Shown here piece by piece: positions 33,805-43,413 of a DNA stretch of 64,000 bases. Made by a program: the position numbers and the translations under genes. The notes under the pieces are model-generated. The model was given only the letters and a program-made list of their open reading frames with translations. It was not told where the DNA came from and searched no databases. This DNA is from Nocardioides sp. REDSEA-S33_B3 (GTDB taxonomy: Bacteria; Actinomycetota; Actinomycetes; Propionibacteriales; Nocardioidaceae), in assembly GCA_001627335.1 (NCBI GenBank), contig LUPK01000040.1, positions 1-64,000 of the forward strand, written 5' to 3'. Numbering within the stretch: the stretch's first letter is position 1; each line of letters begins with the position of its first letter.

Positions 33805-34776
33805 TCAAGCGCCGGCGGTCTCCGGGGCTCCCGGCCGCTCGTGCTCGGTGACGACCGGGTCGGGGCGCCAGCCCGGCGGGCCGAAGACGTAGCCGATCTT
33901 GTCGCGCCACGTCGGGGCCGCCCGGACGTCGCGCGCGATCGCGGCGTACTCGTGGGTCTGCAGGCGCAGCGGGTTGAACGTCCCCACCGGGACGGTCAGG
34001 CCGTACGTCGGGCGGTGCAGCTCGGGCTGGAAGGTGCCGAACAGGCGGTCCCAGACGATGAGGATGCCGCCGTAGTTGCGGTCGAGGTACTCCGGGTCCG
34101 AGCCGTGGTGCACCCGATGGTGCGAGGGCGTGTTGAGGACCAGCTCGACCGGGCGCCACAGCGTCCCGACCCGCTCGGTGTGCACGAAGAACTGGTAGAC
34201 GAGGCTGACGGAGAAGCCCAGGAACACCAGCGCCGGCGGGACGCCCAGCAGGGGCAGCGGCAGCCAGAAGACGATCTCGGCGGAGTTGTTCCACTTCTGC
34301 CGCAGGGCGGTGGAGAAGTTGAAGTACTCGCTGGAGTGGTGGGCCTGGTGGGTGGCCCACACCAGTCGCACCCGGTGCGCGACGCGATGGGCCCAGTAGA
34401 AGAAGAAGTCCACGCCGAGGATCGCCAGCGCCCAGGTCCACCACGCGTCCGCCGGCAGCTGCCAGGGCGCGAGGTAGGCGGACACCACGGCGTACAGGCC
34501 CAGCGCGCCGAGCTTCCACAGCGTCATGGTGAGCACCGAGACCGCGCCCATCGAGATCGACGCCGCCGCGTCACGGGTCAGGTAGCCGCCGGGCAGCGGG
34601 AGCGCGCGGCCGTCGGGGCCGGTGCGCTCGGCGACCGGTCGCTCGTCCTCGAGCATCCGTGCGGCCAGCGCCTCGATCGCGACGAAGAGCACGAAGAACG
34701 GCACCGCCAGCGCGACCGGGTCGTGCAGCGGCTCGGGGATGGCCTGCCAGAGATCGTGGAGCACCGGCACAGCCAA
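33805..34776 (-). CDS. Sterol desaturase/fatty acid hydroxylase family membrane enzyme
   Basis: Integral membrane di-iron enzyme of 323 residues. The eight-histidine set is visible: HRVAHRVRLVWATHQAHHSSE (HxxxH plus HxxHH) and, after further helices, HTERV … NTPSHHRVHHGSDPEY. About five membrane helices occur. Members hydroxylate or desaturate sterol or fatty-acyl chains; the substrate here is unknown. In-frame starts are TTG 34776 or GTG 34770; neither has a convincing ribosome site. The 3' end faces the toxin gene with a 11-base gap. Confidence 0.87.
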   Translation of the reverse strand: MAVPVLHDLWQAIPEPLHDPVALAVPFFVLFVAIEALAARMLEDERPVAERTGPDGRALPLPGGYLTRDAAASISMGAVSVLTMTLWKLGALGLYAVVSAYLAPWQLPADAWWTWALAILGVDFFFYWAHRVAHRVRLVWATHQAHHSSEYFNFSTALRQKWNNSAEIVFWLPLPLLGVPPALVFLGFSVSLVYQFFVHTERVGTLWRPVELVLNTPSHHRVHHGSDPEYLDRNYGGILIVWDRLFGTFQPELHRPTYGLTVPVGTFNPLRLQTHEYAAIARDVRAAPTWRDKIGYVFGPPGWRPDPVVTEHERPGAPETAGA

Positions 34777-34907
34777 CCATCCGCCGCGGGGGACGTCACC
34801 GGTTCCGGGCGGAACTTGACCGGCGAGCCTCTGCTGTCGCCTGCCCGACCGCTGGTCTGCCGCCAGGGAGCGCGCTGCTGTCGGTGGGGCGGCCTACCGT
34901 GCTGGGC

Positions 34908-35210
34908 ATGACCTTCGTGAACGCCGGCACGCTCGGCGCCCTGCCCGGTCGCCGAGACGAGCTCGTGGCGCACCTGACCCGACACAGCCCGGTGCTCGCC
35001 GACCTCGGGTGCCTGCAGTACGACGTGGGCGTCGACGACCAGCAGCCCGACACGGTGTTCGTGGTGGAGCGATGGACGTCCGCGCAGGCCCACCGCGCCT
35101 CGCTCGAGCAGCCGGAGGTGCAGGCCTCGATCGCCGAGGCGCGACCGCTGCTGTCCGGGGAGTTCGGGGGCTTCCGGTTCGAGGTCGTGGGCTCGCCCCT
35201 GGGTGACTGA
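34908..35210 (+). CDS. Antibiotic biosynthesis monooxygenase (ABM) domain protein
   Basis: Small ferredoxin-like fold protein of 100 residues, ABM/YgiN type. It has FVNAGTLGALPGRRDELVAHL, LGCLQYDVGVDDQQPDTVFVVERWTSAQAHRASLEQPEV, the usual strand-helix arrangement with the conserved ERW. Such proteins can be quinol monooxygenases or heme-degrading; the function is unresolved. TACCGT lies 13 bases before the ATG, so likely leaderless. Confidence 0.8.
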   Translation: MTFVNAGTLGALPGRRDELVAHLTRHSPVLADLGCLQYDVGVDDQQPDTVFVVERWTSAQAHRASLEQPEVQASIAEARPLLSGEFGGFRFEVVGSPLGD

Positions 35211-35275
35211 GGACCGGTGCGTCGAGGAGGAGTGATGCAGGGGCCGTGACGGCTGATCGCGCTACGATCCTGTAC

Positions 35276-35560
35276 ATGAAGACACTCCCGCTGGCCGAGG
35301 TGCGGGCCACGTTGTCCAAGCTCGTCGAGGAGGCGGGTCGCACGCACCAGCGGGTGGAGGTCACCAAGAACGGTCGGCGAGCAGCGGTGCTCATGAGCGC
35401 CGATGACTATGACGCCCTGGTCGAGACGCTCGACATCTTCAGTGACGACGAGACCATGGCCGAGATCCGTCAGGCGGAGGCCGACATGGCCGCCGGACGG
35501 ACGACGTCGCTGGACGAGGTACGCGCGGAGATGCGGGCGTCGGGACGACTGCGGGAGTGA
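35276..35560 (+). CDS. Phd/YefM-family antitoxin
   Basis: Antitoxin of 94 residues. The N-terminal Phd/YefM DNA-binding fold is clear (LPLAEVRATLSKLVEEAGR, then VEVTKNGRRAAVLMSADDYDAL). The C-terminal acidic helix (EIRQAEADMAAGRTTSLDEV) would bind the toxin. TACGAT at 35263-35268 is 13 bases before ATG 35276, again leaderless. The stop overlaps the toxin GTG by 4 bases. Confidence 0.9.
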   Translation: MKTLPLAEVRATLSKLVEEAGRTHQRVEVTKNGRRAAVLMSADDYDALVETLDIFSDDETMAEIRQAEADMAAGRTTSLDEVRAEMRASGRLRE

Positions 35561-35820
35561 CCCACCGCATCGAGCTGTCGCCTGCCGCCCGGCGAGCACT
35601 GACCCACAGCCTCCCCGAGGCAGTGGCCGCGGCGTGCGCCAACTTCCTCCATGACGTCCTGGCCGAGGAGCCCCATCGCGTCGGCAAGCCGTTGCGAGGC
35701 GAGCTCGCGGGGCGCTACTCCGCCCGCCGTGGGGAGTTCCGCATCATCTACGAGGTGCACGACGACGTCGTGGTCGTGCGTGTCATCACGACGAGGCACC
35801 GACGCGACGCGTACTCCTGA
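35557..35820 (+). CDS. RelE-family toxin
   Basis: Toxin of 87 residues: RIELSPAARRALTHSLPEAV at the N-terminus, then RVGKPLRGELAGRYSARRGEFRIIYEV and the catalytic-type C-terminus VVVVRVITTRHRRDAY. These match the RelE mRNA interferase family. It starts with GTG inside the antitoxin stop, so expression is coupled. A separate module from the pair at 33258-33793. Confidence 0.9.
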   Translation: MTHRIELSPAARRALTHSLPEAVAAACANFLHDVLAEEPHRVGKPLRGELAGRYSARRGEFRIIYEVHDDVVVVRVITTRHRRDAYS

Positions 35821-35862
35821 CCCTTCCACGGGCCAGGCCCGGTGTCCGTACGATCACCGACC

Positions 35863-36519
35863 GTGAGCATCACCGTCGAGGAGCTGCAGGTCGCCGACAC
35901 CGCCGAGGCGTGGGAGCGGGCCGGGTTCGCGGTCGCCGACGGCGTGTGCCGCATCCGTCGGTTGCGGATCCGGTTGCTGGGGCCCGAGGCCGGCCGCGGG
36001 ATCGTCGGGTGGACCCTGGCGGGGCTGCCCAGCGGCGTACGGATCCGGGAGGTGGACGGGATCCCGACGGCTGTCGCGGCCCGCGAGAGCGACCCGCCCG
36101 CGAAGTCGGCGCACCCCAACGGCGTCACGCACCTCGACCACGTCGTGCTCATGACGCCCGACCTGCCGCGCACCGTCGCCGCGCTCGGCGAGATCGCCCT
36201 GGAGCCGCGTCGCGAGCGCGACGGCGAGCTCGGTGGAGTCGCGATGCGGCAGGTGTTCTACCGGCTCGAGGACGTGATCGTGGAGGTGGTCGGGCCGCCC
36301 GAGCCTGGGGAGGGCCCCGCCGCCGACCGGCCCGCCCGGCTGTGGGGCCTCACCCACGTGGCCCCCGAGCTCGAGGTGGCCGTCGAGCTGCTCGGCGAGC
36401 TCGCCGGCACCCCCAAGGACGCCGTCCAGCCCGGTCGCCGGATCACCACGCTGCGCACCCGTGAGCTCGGCATGAGCGTCCGCACGGCGCTCATCACGCC
36501 GCACGTGCGGTCGGCCTGA
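35863..36519 (+). CDS. VOC/glyoxalase-like protein
   Basis: Protein of 218 residues with a vicinal-oxygen-chelate-like arrangement. The motif GVTHLDHVVLMTPDLPRTVAALGEI is followed by MRQVFYRLEDVIVEVVGPP and LWGLTHVAPELEVAVELLGE, giving paired His/Glu metal-ligand candidates. The N-terminal ~75 residues form a partial module. The substrate is unknown. TACGAT begins 14 bases before GTG 35863, which supports that start over the upstream GTG. Confidence 0.7.
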   Translation: MSITVEELQVADTAEAWERAGFAVADGVCRIRRLRIRLLGPEAGRGIVGWTLAGLPSGVRIREVDGIPTAVAARESDPPAKSAHPNGVTHLDHVVLMTPDLPRTVAALGEIALEPRRERDGELGGVAMRQVFYRLEDVIVEVVGPPEPGEGPAADRPARLWGLTHVAPELEVAVELLGELAGTPKDAVQPGRRITTLRTRELGMSVRTALITPHVRSA

Positions 36520-36548
36520 ATTCTCGCGGCGCGCGGTGGTGGGACGGC

Positions 36549-36616
36549 CGGGATACGACGCATCCGGTTTCCTGCCTACTGCGCAGTAAGCAGGAAATGG
36601 CATGCGGAGTATCCCG
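36549..36616. repeat. 68-bp palindrome between convergent genes
   Basis: Symmetric about 36582/36583. Paired arms are CGGGATAC/GTATCCCG (36549-36556 with 36609-36616), CGCAT/ATGCG (36559-36563 with 36602-36606), TTTCCTGC/GCAGGAAA (36568-36575 with 36590-36597) and TACTGC/GCAGTA (36577-36582 with 36583-36588), 27 of 34 possible pairs. It is less GC-rich than its surroundings. It could be a bidirectional terminator, but the length and symmetry also fit a small mobile or binding element. Confidence 0.8.
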
Positions 36617-36652
36617 ATTCCGTGACCCACGAGACCCCTGGGACACAAGTGA

Positions 36653-39178
36653 TCACGCCCGCGTGCCCGTCCAGCGTTCGAGGGCCGAGCCGAGGTCGGA
36701 GGGGGTGATCGGCTTGGGGACGAAGTCGTCCATGCCGGCGGCCTCGCAGCGCTCGCGCTCGCCCTCGGTCACCGAGGCGGTCATGGCGATCACCGGCAAC
36801 CGCGGCAGACCCTGCTCGGCCTCGCGGCGGCGCAGCTCGCGGGTGGCGTCGTAGCCGTCCATCACCGGCATCTGGCAGTCCATCAGCACCGCGGCGTACG
36901 GCCTGCGCTCCAGCGCCGCGAGGGTCTCCTGCCCGTCGGCGGCGATGTCGCAGTCGTAGCCCAGCGCCTTCAGGATGCCCTCCGCGACGATCTGGTTGAC
37001 GTCGTTGTCCTCGGCGACCAGCACCCGGGAGCGCGCCCGCGGCGCGACCTCGACCGGCTCGTCGACCGGTGTCGCCAGCTCCGGCGAGGTCCTCGTCAGC
37101 AACGCCGAGAGCAGGTCGCGCAACCGCGACATCGGCAGCGGCTTGGCCAGGATCTCGCGGACCCCCACCTCCCACGCCTCGTCATGATCGACCTCGGTGT
37201 CGGAGGTGAGGAGCACCAGTCTCGGTCCCCGCAGGGCCGGGTCGGTGGAGATCGCCCGTGCCAGCTCCAGGCCGTCCATGTCCGGCATGCACAGGTCCAG
37301 CAGCACGACGTCGTACGACGCCGAGTCCTCCCTCATCAGCTCGAGCCCCGCCGCGGCCGACCCGGCGGTGTCGACGCTCATGCCCCAGGCCTCGAGCTGG
37401 CCGTCGAGCACCATCAGGTTCGTCGCGTTGTCGTCGACGACCAGTGCGCGGCGACCCTCGAGGCTGCGAGGCCCCGCCGGGCGGGTCACCGGCTGGTCGG
37501 CGGCCAGCCGCATCGGCAGCCGAAACCAGAACGTGCTGCCCTGGCCGGGCTCGCTCTCGACGCCGATCGTGCCGCCCATGGCGGTGGTGAGGCGGGCGCA
37601 GATGGCCAGGCCCAGCCCGGTGCCGCCGTAGCGGCGGGTGGTGGAGGAGTCGGCCTGGGTGAAGGGGTCGAAGAGCCGGTCGCGGCGACCGGCGGGCAGC
37701 CCGATGCCGGTGTCGCGCACCTCGAAGCGGATCACCGGCCCCTCGGGTGTGCCGCCGTCGAGGTGCGCGCTGATCACGACCTCGCCCTCGTGGGTGAACT
37801 TCACGGCATTGGTCGCGAGGTTGAGCAGCACCTGCCGCAGCCGACCGGGGTCGCCGCGCAGCGCGACGGGCACCTCCGGCGAGCAGTAGGCCAGCAGCTC
37901 AAGGTCGCGGCCGCGGGCCGGCTCGGCCACGATCGCCGCGACGTCGTCGACGACCTCGTTGAGCAGGAAGTCGATGTCCTCGATGTCCATCGCGCCGGCC
38001 TCGACCTTGGAGAAGTCCAGGATGTCGTTGATGATCCCCAGCAGCGCGTCGCCGGCCGTGCGGACGCCTTGCGCGTACTCCCGCTGTCGCGCGTCGAGGT
38101 CGGTCGACAGCAGGAGACCGGTCAACCCGATGACACCGTTCATGGGGGTGCGGATCTCGTGGCTCATCGTCGCCAGGAACGACGACTTGGCGCGGGAGGC
38201 CGCCAGCGCCTCGTCGCGAGCCTCGGCGAGCTCGACCGCCGTGCGCCGCTGCTCGTCCAGCAGGGACCAGGTCCGCACGAGCGCCAGCGCCACCAGGACC
38301 GCCATGCCGCCGGCGGTCGCGACCGCGGCGTCCATGCTGTCGGTGGCGAGCACCCGCAGCTGGAGTGCGGTGGGCACGAGCAGGGGCAGGACCGCGATCG
38401 CGAGCCTGGGGCCCAGGGCGGGTGAGCCGGTCGTCTCCTGCTGCGCTGCCGGTCGGGAAGGCTGCACCGCGGACCACGCCAGGACCACGGAGGCGAGCAT
38501 CCAGCCGAGGTCGAGCAGGGCATCTCCGACGACACCCGGCTCGGGCAGGAGCAGGTAGCCCAGGTCCGGCAGCAGCCACAGGCTCAGGCCCACGAAGAAG
38601 ACCCAGCCGACCACGGCTCGTGCCGATCGGACCAGCACCACCCGCAGCGTCAGCCCGAGCAGCACGGCGTCGAGGATCGGGTAGGCGGCCCACACCGACC
38701 GGGTCGCCCAGTCGACGCTGCGGTCGTCGAGGATGCCCTCGACGGCCAGCTCCCACAGCAGCAGCACGCAGACCACCACGATGGTGGCCGCGTCCAGGGC
38801 GCCCTCGAGACGCAGGTGCTGCCGCTGCGAGCGGAGCAGGACGAGGAGCAGCGCGATCCCCAGGAAGACGTAGGAGGAGAGGTACGGCACGTCGGCGAGG
38901 GAGATGTCGGGCTCGCCGGAGGTCCAGTAGTAGGCGTACCAGATCAGATCCGCGGCGGCGGTCGCGGTGAGGGCGGCCGCGACCAGCATCCCGAGCGTCC
39001 GCGTGAGACCCGTACGCCGCCGGCAACCCCACCACGCGATGACCGCCGCCCCCGAGACGACCGTGAGGTAGCCGGCGTCGTAGACCGGCCCCGGGGCCAC
39101 TGCCGCGAGGCCTGCGAGTCCGATCGTCAGGGCCCCCAGCAGGGTCAGCGCGGCTCGAGGGCCGTCCAGTGTGCGCAT
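36653..39178 (-). CDS. Hybrid sensor histidine kinase with two receiver domains
   Basis: Membrane hybrid kinase of 841 residues. Residues 1-300 hold about nine membrane helices and no large external domain, so it probably senses within the membrane. The HisKA domain has [19 protein letters not shown] (phospho-His), the ATPase domain [18 protein letters not shown] and GGTGLGLAI. Two receivers follow: [10 protein letters not shown]…[13 protein letters not shown] and [10 protein letters not shown]…[13 protein letters not shown], each with Asp and conserved Lys (AKPL, PKPI). No output domain or Hpt is fused and no response regulator gene is adjacent, so the target is unknown. Confidence 0.93.
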   Translation of the reverse strand: MRTLDGPRAALTLLGALTIGLAGLAAVAPGPVYDAGYLTVVSGAAVIAWWGCRRRTGLTRTLGMLVAAALTATAAADLIWYAYYWTSGEPDISLADVPYLSSYVFLGIALLLVLLRSQRQHLRLEGALDAATIVVVCVLLLWELAVEGILDDRSVDWATRSVWAAYPILDAVLLGLTLRVVLVRSARAVVGWVFFVGLSLWLLPDLGYLLLPEPGVVGDALLDLGWMLASVVLAWSAVQPSRPAAQQETTGSPALGPRLAIAVLPLLVPTALQLRVLATDSMDAAVATAGGMAVLVALALVRTWSLLDEQRRTAVELAEARDEALAASRAKSSFLATMSHEIRTPMNGVIGLTGLLLSTDLDARQREYAQGVRTAGDALLGIINDILDFSKVEAGAMDIEDIDFLLNEVVDDVAAIVAEPARGRDLELLAYCSPEVPVALRGDPGRLRQVLLNLATNAVKFTHEGEVVISAHLDGGTPEGPVIRFEVRDTGIGLPAGRRDRLFDPFTQADSSTTRRYGGTGLGLAICARLTTAMGGTIGVESEPGQGSTFWFRLPMRLAADQPVTRPAGPRSLEGRRALVVDDNATNLMVLDGQLEAWGMSVDTAGSAAAGLELMREDSASYDVVLLDLCMPDMDGLELARAISTDPALRGPRLVLLTSDTEVDHDEAWEVGVREILAKPLPMSRLRDLLSALLTRTSPELATPVDEPVEVAPRARSRVLVAEDNDVNQIVAEGILKALGYDCDIAADGQETLAALERRPYAAVLMDCQMPVMDGYDATRELRRREAEQGLPRLPVIAMTASVTEGERERCEAAGMDDFVPKPITPSDLGSALERWTGTRA

Positions 39179-39330
39179 GTGGATCCGTCCTTGGAGGGCT
39201 GCGGGGGACAGCCTGACTCATCGCGGTCCGGATGCGCAGCAACTCCCCCCTGCGGGATCAGGAACTTAGGCGTACCTTGGTATCCACACCAGGGCCGTGG
39301 GAGTGGCCCCTGCTGACACGGGAGCACCAG

Positions 39331-39591
39331 ATGGACCTCGACCCCCAGGACATCCGCGCGATCATCCTGCGCATGAAGCGTGCCCACGGGCACCTCGCCA
39401 GCGTGATCCGGATGATGGAGGAGGGGTCGGACTGCGAGTCGGTCCTGACCCAGCTCGCCGCGGTCAACAAGGCGCTGGCGCGCAGCGGCTTCGCCATCGT
39501 CGCCACCGGCCTGCAGGAGTGCATGGCCGACGGCACCCCGGCCGAGGAGGACCTGAAGAAGATGGAGAAGCTTTTCCTCTCCCTCGCGTGA
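39331..39591 (+). CDS. CsoR/RcnR-family repressor with CstR-like Cys pair
   Basis: All-helical DNA-binding repressor of 86 residues (DUF156 family), starting at ATG 39331 after GGAG. RMKRAHGHLASVIRMMEEG and QLAAVNKALARSGFAIVATGLQEC are typical. The metal-sensing Cys-His-Cys of copper CsoR is altered: Cys35 and Cys64 (29 apart) are kept, but the His expected at 60 is Gly. Two Cys without the His is the pattern of the persulfide sensor CstR, so a thiol-based signal is more likely than copper. A partial dyad GTACCTTGGTAT at 39272-39283 is a possible operator. Confidence 0.8.
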   Translation: MDLDPQDIRAIILRMKRAHGHLASVIRMMEEGSDCESVLTQLAAVNKALARSGFAIVATGLQECMADGTPAEEDLKKMEKLFLSLA

Positions 39592-39622
39592 CCTCGAGGC
39601 GGGGTGTGGCGTTGGTCACTAC

Positions 39623-40630
39623 GTGTCCGACCTCCGCCCCCGCCACCGCTCGCGCCGAGTCGCAGCGCTGACCGCCGCGGTCGCGCTGCCGCTGTCCCTC
39701 GCCACCACCCTGCTCCCGGCCCCCGGAGCCGCTGCGCCCACCCCCGAGCGCCGCCTGCCGCCGGCCGGGATGGAGTACGTCGCACTCGGCGACTCCTGGA
39801 CCGCCGACGTCGTCATCCTCAACCGCGACGGGGTGCCCGACACCACCCACGCACCCATCGACTGCGCCCAGTCGCACCGCAACTACCCCAAGATCCTCGC
39901 CGAGGCCCTCAGCGTCGGGGAGTTCCGCGACGCCTCGTGCGGCTCGGCCACGACCGACGACTTCTACGAGCCGCAGACGGGTCTCCCGCTGGGCGGCACC
40001 AACCCGCCGCAGTTCGACCGGCTCAGCCCCACCACCGACCTGGTCACCGTCGGCATCGGCGGCAACGACGCCGGGGTCGCCAGTGCGGGCCTGGACTGCC
40101 TGGGTCTGATCCCCGTGGACAACCCGATCACCGACTCCGGTGCCGGGTTGCCGTTCGGCGGGTGCAAGGCGAAGTACACCGCCGACGGCTACGACCAGAT
40201 CGGCCGCAACATCCGGCAGTCGACCAAGAAGCTCGTACGCGCCTTCCGCACCATCCACGACATCTCGCCCGGTGCACGCATTCTGGCCATCGACTACATC
40301 GACGTCGTGCCCGACCACGGGTGCTACCCCACGGTCCCGGCCTCCGACGAGGACATGGCCTGGATCTCCCAGAAGTTCCGTCAGCTCAACAAGATGGTCA
40401 AGCGCGCGGCCCGCCGCGGCGGCGCGGAGTACGTCAACACCTACCGCCGTACGCCGGAGGGCGTCGACCTGTGCGGTGAGCCCAACGTCCGCTGGGCCGA
40501 GGTCTACGGTCCCTCGGCCAACGACCCGGCGATGGGCGTCCCGGCCCACCCCAACGCGGCCGGCGCCCGCGGTCAGGCCGCCGCGATCCTCGACCACCTC
40601 CGCCAGCGGGACCCCGACATCTTCGACTGA
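39623..40630 (+). CDS. Secreted SGNH/GDSL hydrolase
   Basis: Exported esterase/lipase-like enzyme of 335 residues. The signal peptide (RRVAALTAAVALPLSLATTL) ends near residue 38 (GAAAPTP). Block I is YVALGDSWTAD with the nucleophile Ser, block III is TVGIGGNDAG with the oxyanion Asn, and the catalytic Asp/His are in the C-terminal GVPAHPNAAGARGQA. Several Cys pairs suggest disulfides. This follows the Streptomyces-type secreted lipase/SEST family. Starts at GTG, 31 bases after the CstR-like gene. Confidence 0.9.
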   Translation: MSDLRPRHRSRRVAALTAAVALPLSLATTLLPAPGAAAPTPERRLPPAGMEYVALGDSWTADVVILNRDGVPDTTHAPIDCAQSHRNYPKILAEALSVGEFRDASCGSATTDDFYEPQTGLPLGGTNPPQFDRLSPTTDLVTVGIGGNDAGVASAGLDCLGLIPVDNPITDSGAGLPFGGCKAKYTADGYDQIGRNIRQSTKKLVRAFRTIHDISPGARILAIDYIDVVPDHGCYPTVPASDEDMAWISQKFRQLNKMVKRAARRGGAEYVNTYRRTPEGVDLCGEPNVRWAEVYGPSANDPAMGVPAHPNAAGARGQAAAILDHLRQRDPDIFD

Positions 40631-40672
40631 CCGGCCACCGCCTCGGAGCGGCCGTGCCCCCACAATGGGAGC

Positions 40673-41380
40673 GTGACGAACCGACTCGCCGCCGTCCCCG
40701 CCGATCGGCTGCACCTGGTGCTGATGCTGGTGCTCACCTTCACGACCGGCATCGTGGACGCGGTGGGCTTCCTGGGCCTGGACCGGGTCTTCACCGGCAA
40801 CATGACCGGCAACGTCGTGATCCTCGGCATGGCGGTCGTCGGCGCCGAGGACCTGCCGGTGGTCGGCCCGGTGCTGGCGCTGGTCGGCTTCATGGCGGGG
40901 GCCGCGCTGGGTGGCCGGGTGCTCAAGCGCGCCGCCGGCAAGTGGACCGGCCTGACCACCGCGCTCTTCCTCACCGTCGGACTGGTCTGCCTGGGGCTCG
41001 CCGTGGTGCTGCTGGTGGTCGGGGACCACCCCGACCCCGCGGTGGGGCTGCCGGTCACGACGCTGCTCGGTGCGGCGATGGGGCTCCAGGCCGCCACCGC
41101 GCGCTTCGTCGCGGTCAAGGACGTCACCACCGTGGTCGTCACCTCCACGATCACCGGCCTGGCCGCCGACTCCCGCCTGGGCTCGGGGAAGTCGCGCACC
41201 GACGGGGGTGGCTCGGGACGTCGCTTCCTGGCCGTGGTGCTGATCCTGGCCGGCGCGGCCGTCGGTGCCGCGCTGCTGAAGATCCACGTCGGCGCGGGGC
41301 TCATGCTCGCCGCCGTGCTCATCCTGGCGGCCACGCTGGTGGGCTCCACGCACGGGCGGCTGCACATTTCACAACCCTGA
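40673..41380 (+). CDS. DUF1275 (YoaK) family membrane protein
   Basis: Integral membrane protein of 235 residues with about six helices. The family signature is FTTGIVDAVGFLGLDRVFTGNMTGNVV near the N-terminus; later GLQAATARFVAVKDVTTVVVTSTITGLAADS is also typical. Function unknown. CACAAT begins 12 bases before the GTG, a leaderless-type spacing. The stop falls inside the operator region of the next operon. Confidence 0.88.
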   Translation: MTNRLAAVPADRLHLVLMLVLTFTTGIVDAVGFLGLDRVFTGNMTGNVVILGMAVVGAEDLPVVGPVLALVGFMAGAALGGRVLKRAAGKWTGLTTALFLTVGLVCLGLAVVLLVVGDHPDPAVGLPVTTLLGAAMGLQAATARFVAVKDVTTVVVTSTITGLAADSRLGSGKSRTDGGGSGRRFLAVVLILAGAAVGAALLKIHVGAGLMLAAVLILAATLVGSTHGRLHISQP

Positions 41381-41404
41381 AACGAACGTGCCAGTGCGTG
41401 AAAC
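41378..41404 (+). promoter_or_regulatory. TGAAAC direct repeat upstream of the ABC importer
   Basis: TGAAAC at 41378-41383 and 41399-41404 are 21 bases apart, two helix turns, with an inverted TTTCA just upstream at 41367-41371. The same TGAAAC/GTTTCA element flanks the promoter of the purine catabolism operon at 55799-55844. A shared regulator is therefore likely; the RpiR-type protein encoded at 49441-50295 is the obvious candidate. Confidence 0.5.
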
Positions 41405-41455
41405 GCGCCCTGGATACGTTGCGGCGAACCCGAGACCACACCCGGAGGGAACGCC

Positions 41456-42562
41456 ATGTCCATCACCCCCCGCTCGCGCTCGATGCGCGGGCTCGCCGCG
41501 GTGTCCGCGGCCCTCGTCCTGAGCCTCTCGGCCTGCGGGTCCGACGACGGCGAGATCGCCGGGACCGGATCCGACGGGGAGGCGTCGTACGGCGAGATCT
41601 CCATGCAGTACTCCTGGATCAAGAACGAGGAGTTCGCCGGGGAGTTCTACGCCTACGAGAACGGCTACTACGACGAGGCCGGCTTCGACGAGGTGTTCGG
41701 CATCTCCGGCCCCGACACCGGTGTGGCCAAGCTGCTCAGCGGCACGGTCCAGGTCGCGCTCTCCGACGCAGCGTCCGTGGGCGCCGCGATCGCCGAGCAG
41801 GACGCCCCGCTGAAGATCATCGCCGCGACCTTCCAGAAGAACCCCTTCACGATCCTTTCGCTGGCCGACGGCGCCGACATCGCGACGCCCGAGGACCTGG
41901 TCGGCAAGAAGATCGGCGTGCAGGACTCCAACGCCAGCGTCTTCGCCGCGATCCTCAACGCCAACGGCATCGACCCCGACGACGTCGAGGTCGTGCCCGT
42001 GGACTTCGACCCCACCCCGCTGATGGAGGGCGAGGTCGACGGCTTCATGGCCTACCTCACCAACGAGGCCATCACGGTCGAGAACGCCGGCTTCGACATC
42101 ACGAACCTGCCGTACGCCGACAACGGCGTGCCCTACGTCGCGGAGACCTACACCGTCACCGACCAATACCTCGCCGAGAACCCCGACCTCCTCGAGGCGC
42201 TGCTCGTCGCGGAGATCAAGGGCTGGAGCGACACGTTCACCGAGCCGACCGACGACACCGTCGCGCTCATCATGAAGTACTACGACCAGGCGGCCTCGGA
42301 GAACGAGGAGGGCCTCGAGGCGGTCTTCGGCGCCCTCGACCCGGCCAAGACGGCCCAGGGCCTGGCGGCGCAGGCGGACCTGATCTCCACTCCCGACACC
42401 GAGGCCAACGGCCTGTTCACGATCACCGACGAGCTCAAGCAGCAGACCGTCGACTCGCTGGCCGCGGCCGGCTGGGAGGTCAGCGTCGACGAGCTCTTCG
42501 ACACCACGATCATCGACGGCATCTACGAGGAGTACCCCGAGCTCCTGGACTACCTCGGCTGA
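41456..42562 (+). CDS. ABC importer substrate-binding lipoprotein (NMT1/SsuA type)
   Basis: Lipoprotein of 368 residues. The signal peptide ends in LSLSAC. The mature protein matches the NMT1/TauA/ThiY-like binding fold: [85 protein letters not shown]. Such proteins bind small anionic or heterocyclic compounds. Its operon ends next to purine catabolism genes and shares TGAAAC boxes with them, so a purine, urate or ureide ligand is my inference. The ATG follows GGAGGGAAC. Confidence 0.85.
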   Translation: MSITPRSRSMRGLAAVSAALVLSLSACGSDDGEIAGTGSDGEASYGEISMQYSWIKNEEFAGEFYAYENGYYDEAGFDEVFGISGPDTGVAKLLSGTVQVALSDAASVGAAIAEQDAPLKIIAATFQKNPFTILSLADGADIATPEDLVGKKIGVQDSNASVFAAILNANGIDPDDVEVVPVDFDPTPLMEGEVDGFMAYLTNEAITVENAGFDITNLPYADNGVPYVAETYTVTDQYLAENPDLLEALLVAEIKGWSDTFTEPTDDTVALIMKYYDQAASENEEGLEAVFGALDPAKTAQGLAAQADLISTPDTEANGLFTITDELKQQTVDSLAAAGWEVSVDELFDTTIIDGIYEEYPELLDYLG

Positions 42563-42572
42563 TCGACCACCG

Positions 42573-43400
<828 letters not shown>

Positions 43401-43413
43401 GGGCGGGGGAGGG

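Noticed and set aside
32281..36652. Complete genomic island or prophage
   Set aside because: No integrase, transposase, tRNA target or flanking direct repeats are visible; only lower GC and two toxin-antitoxin pairs.
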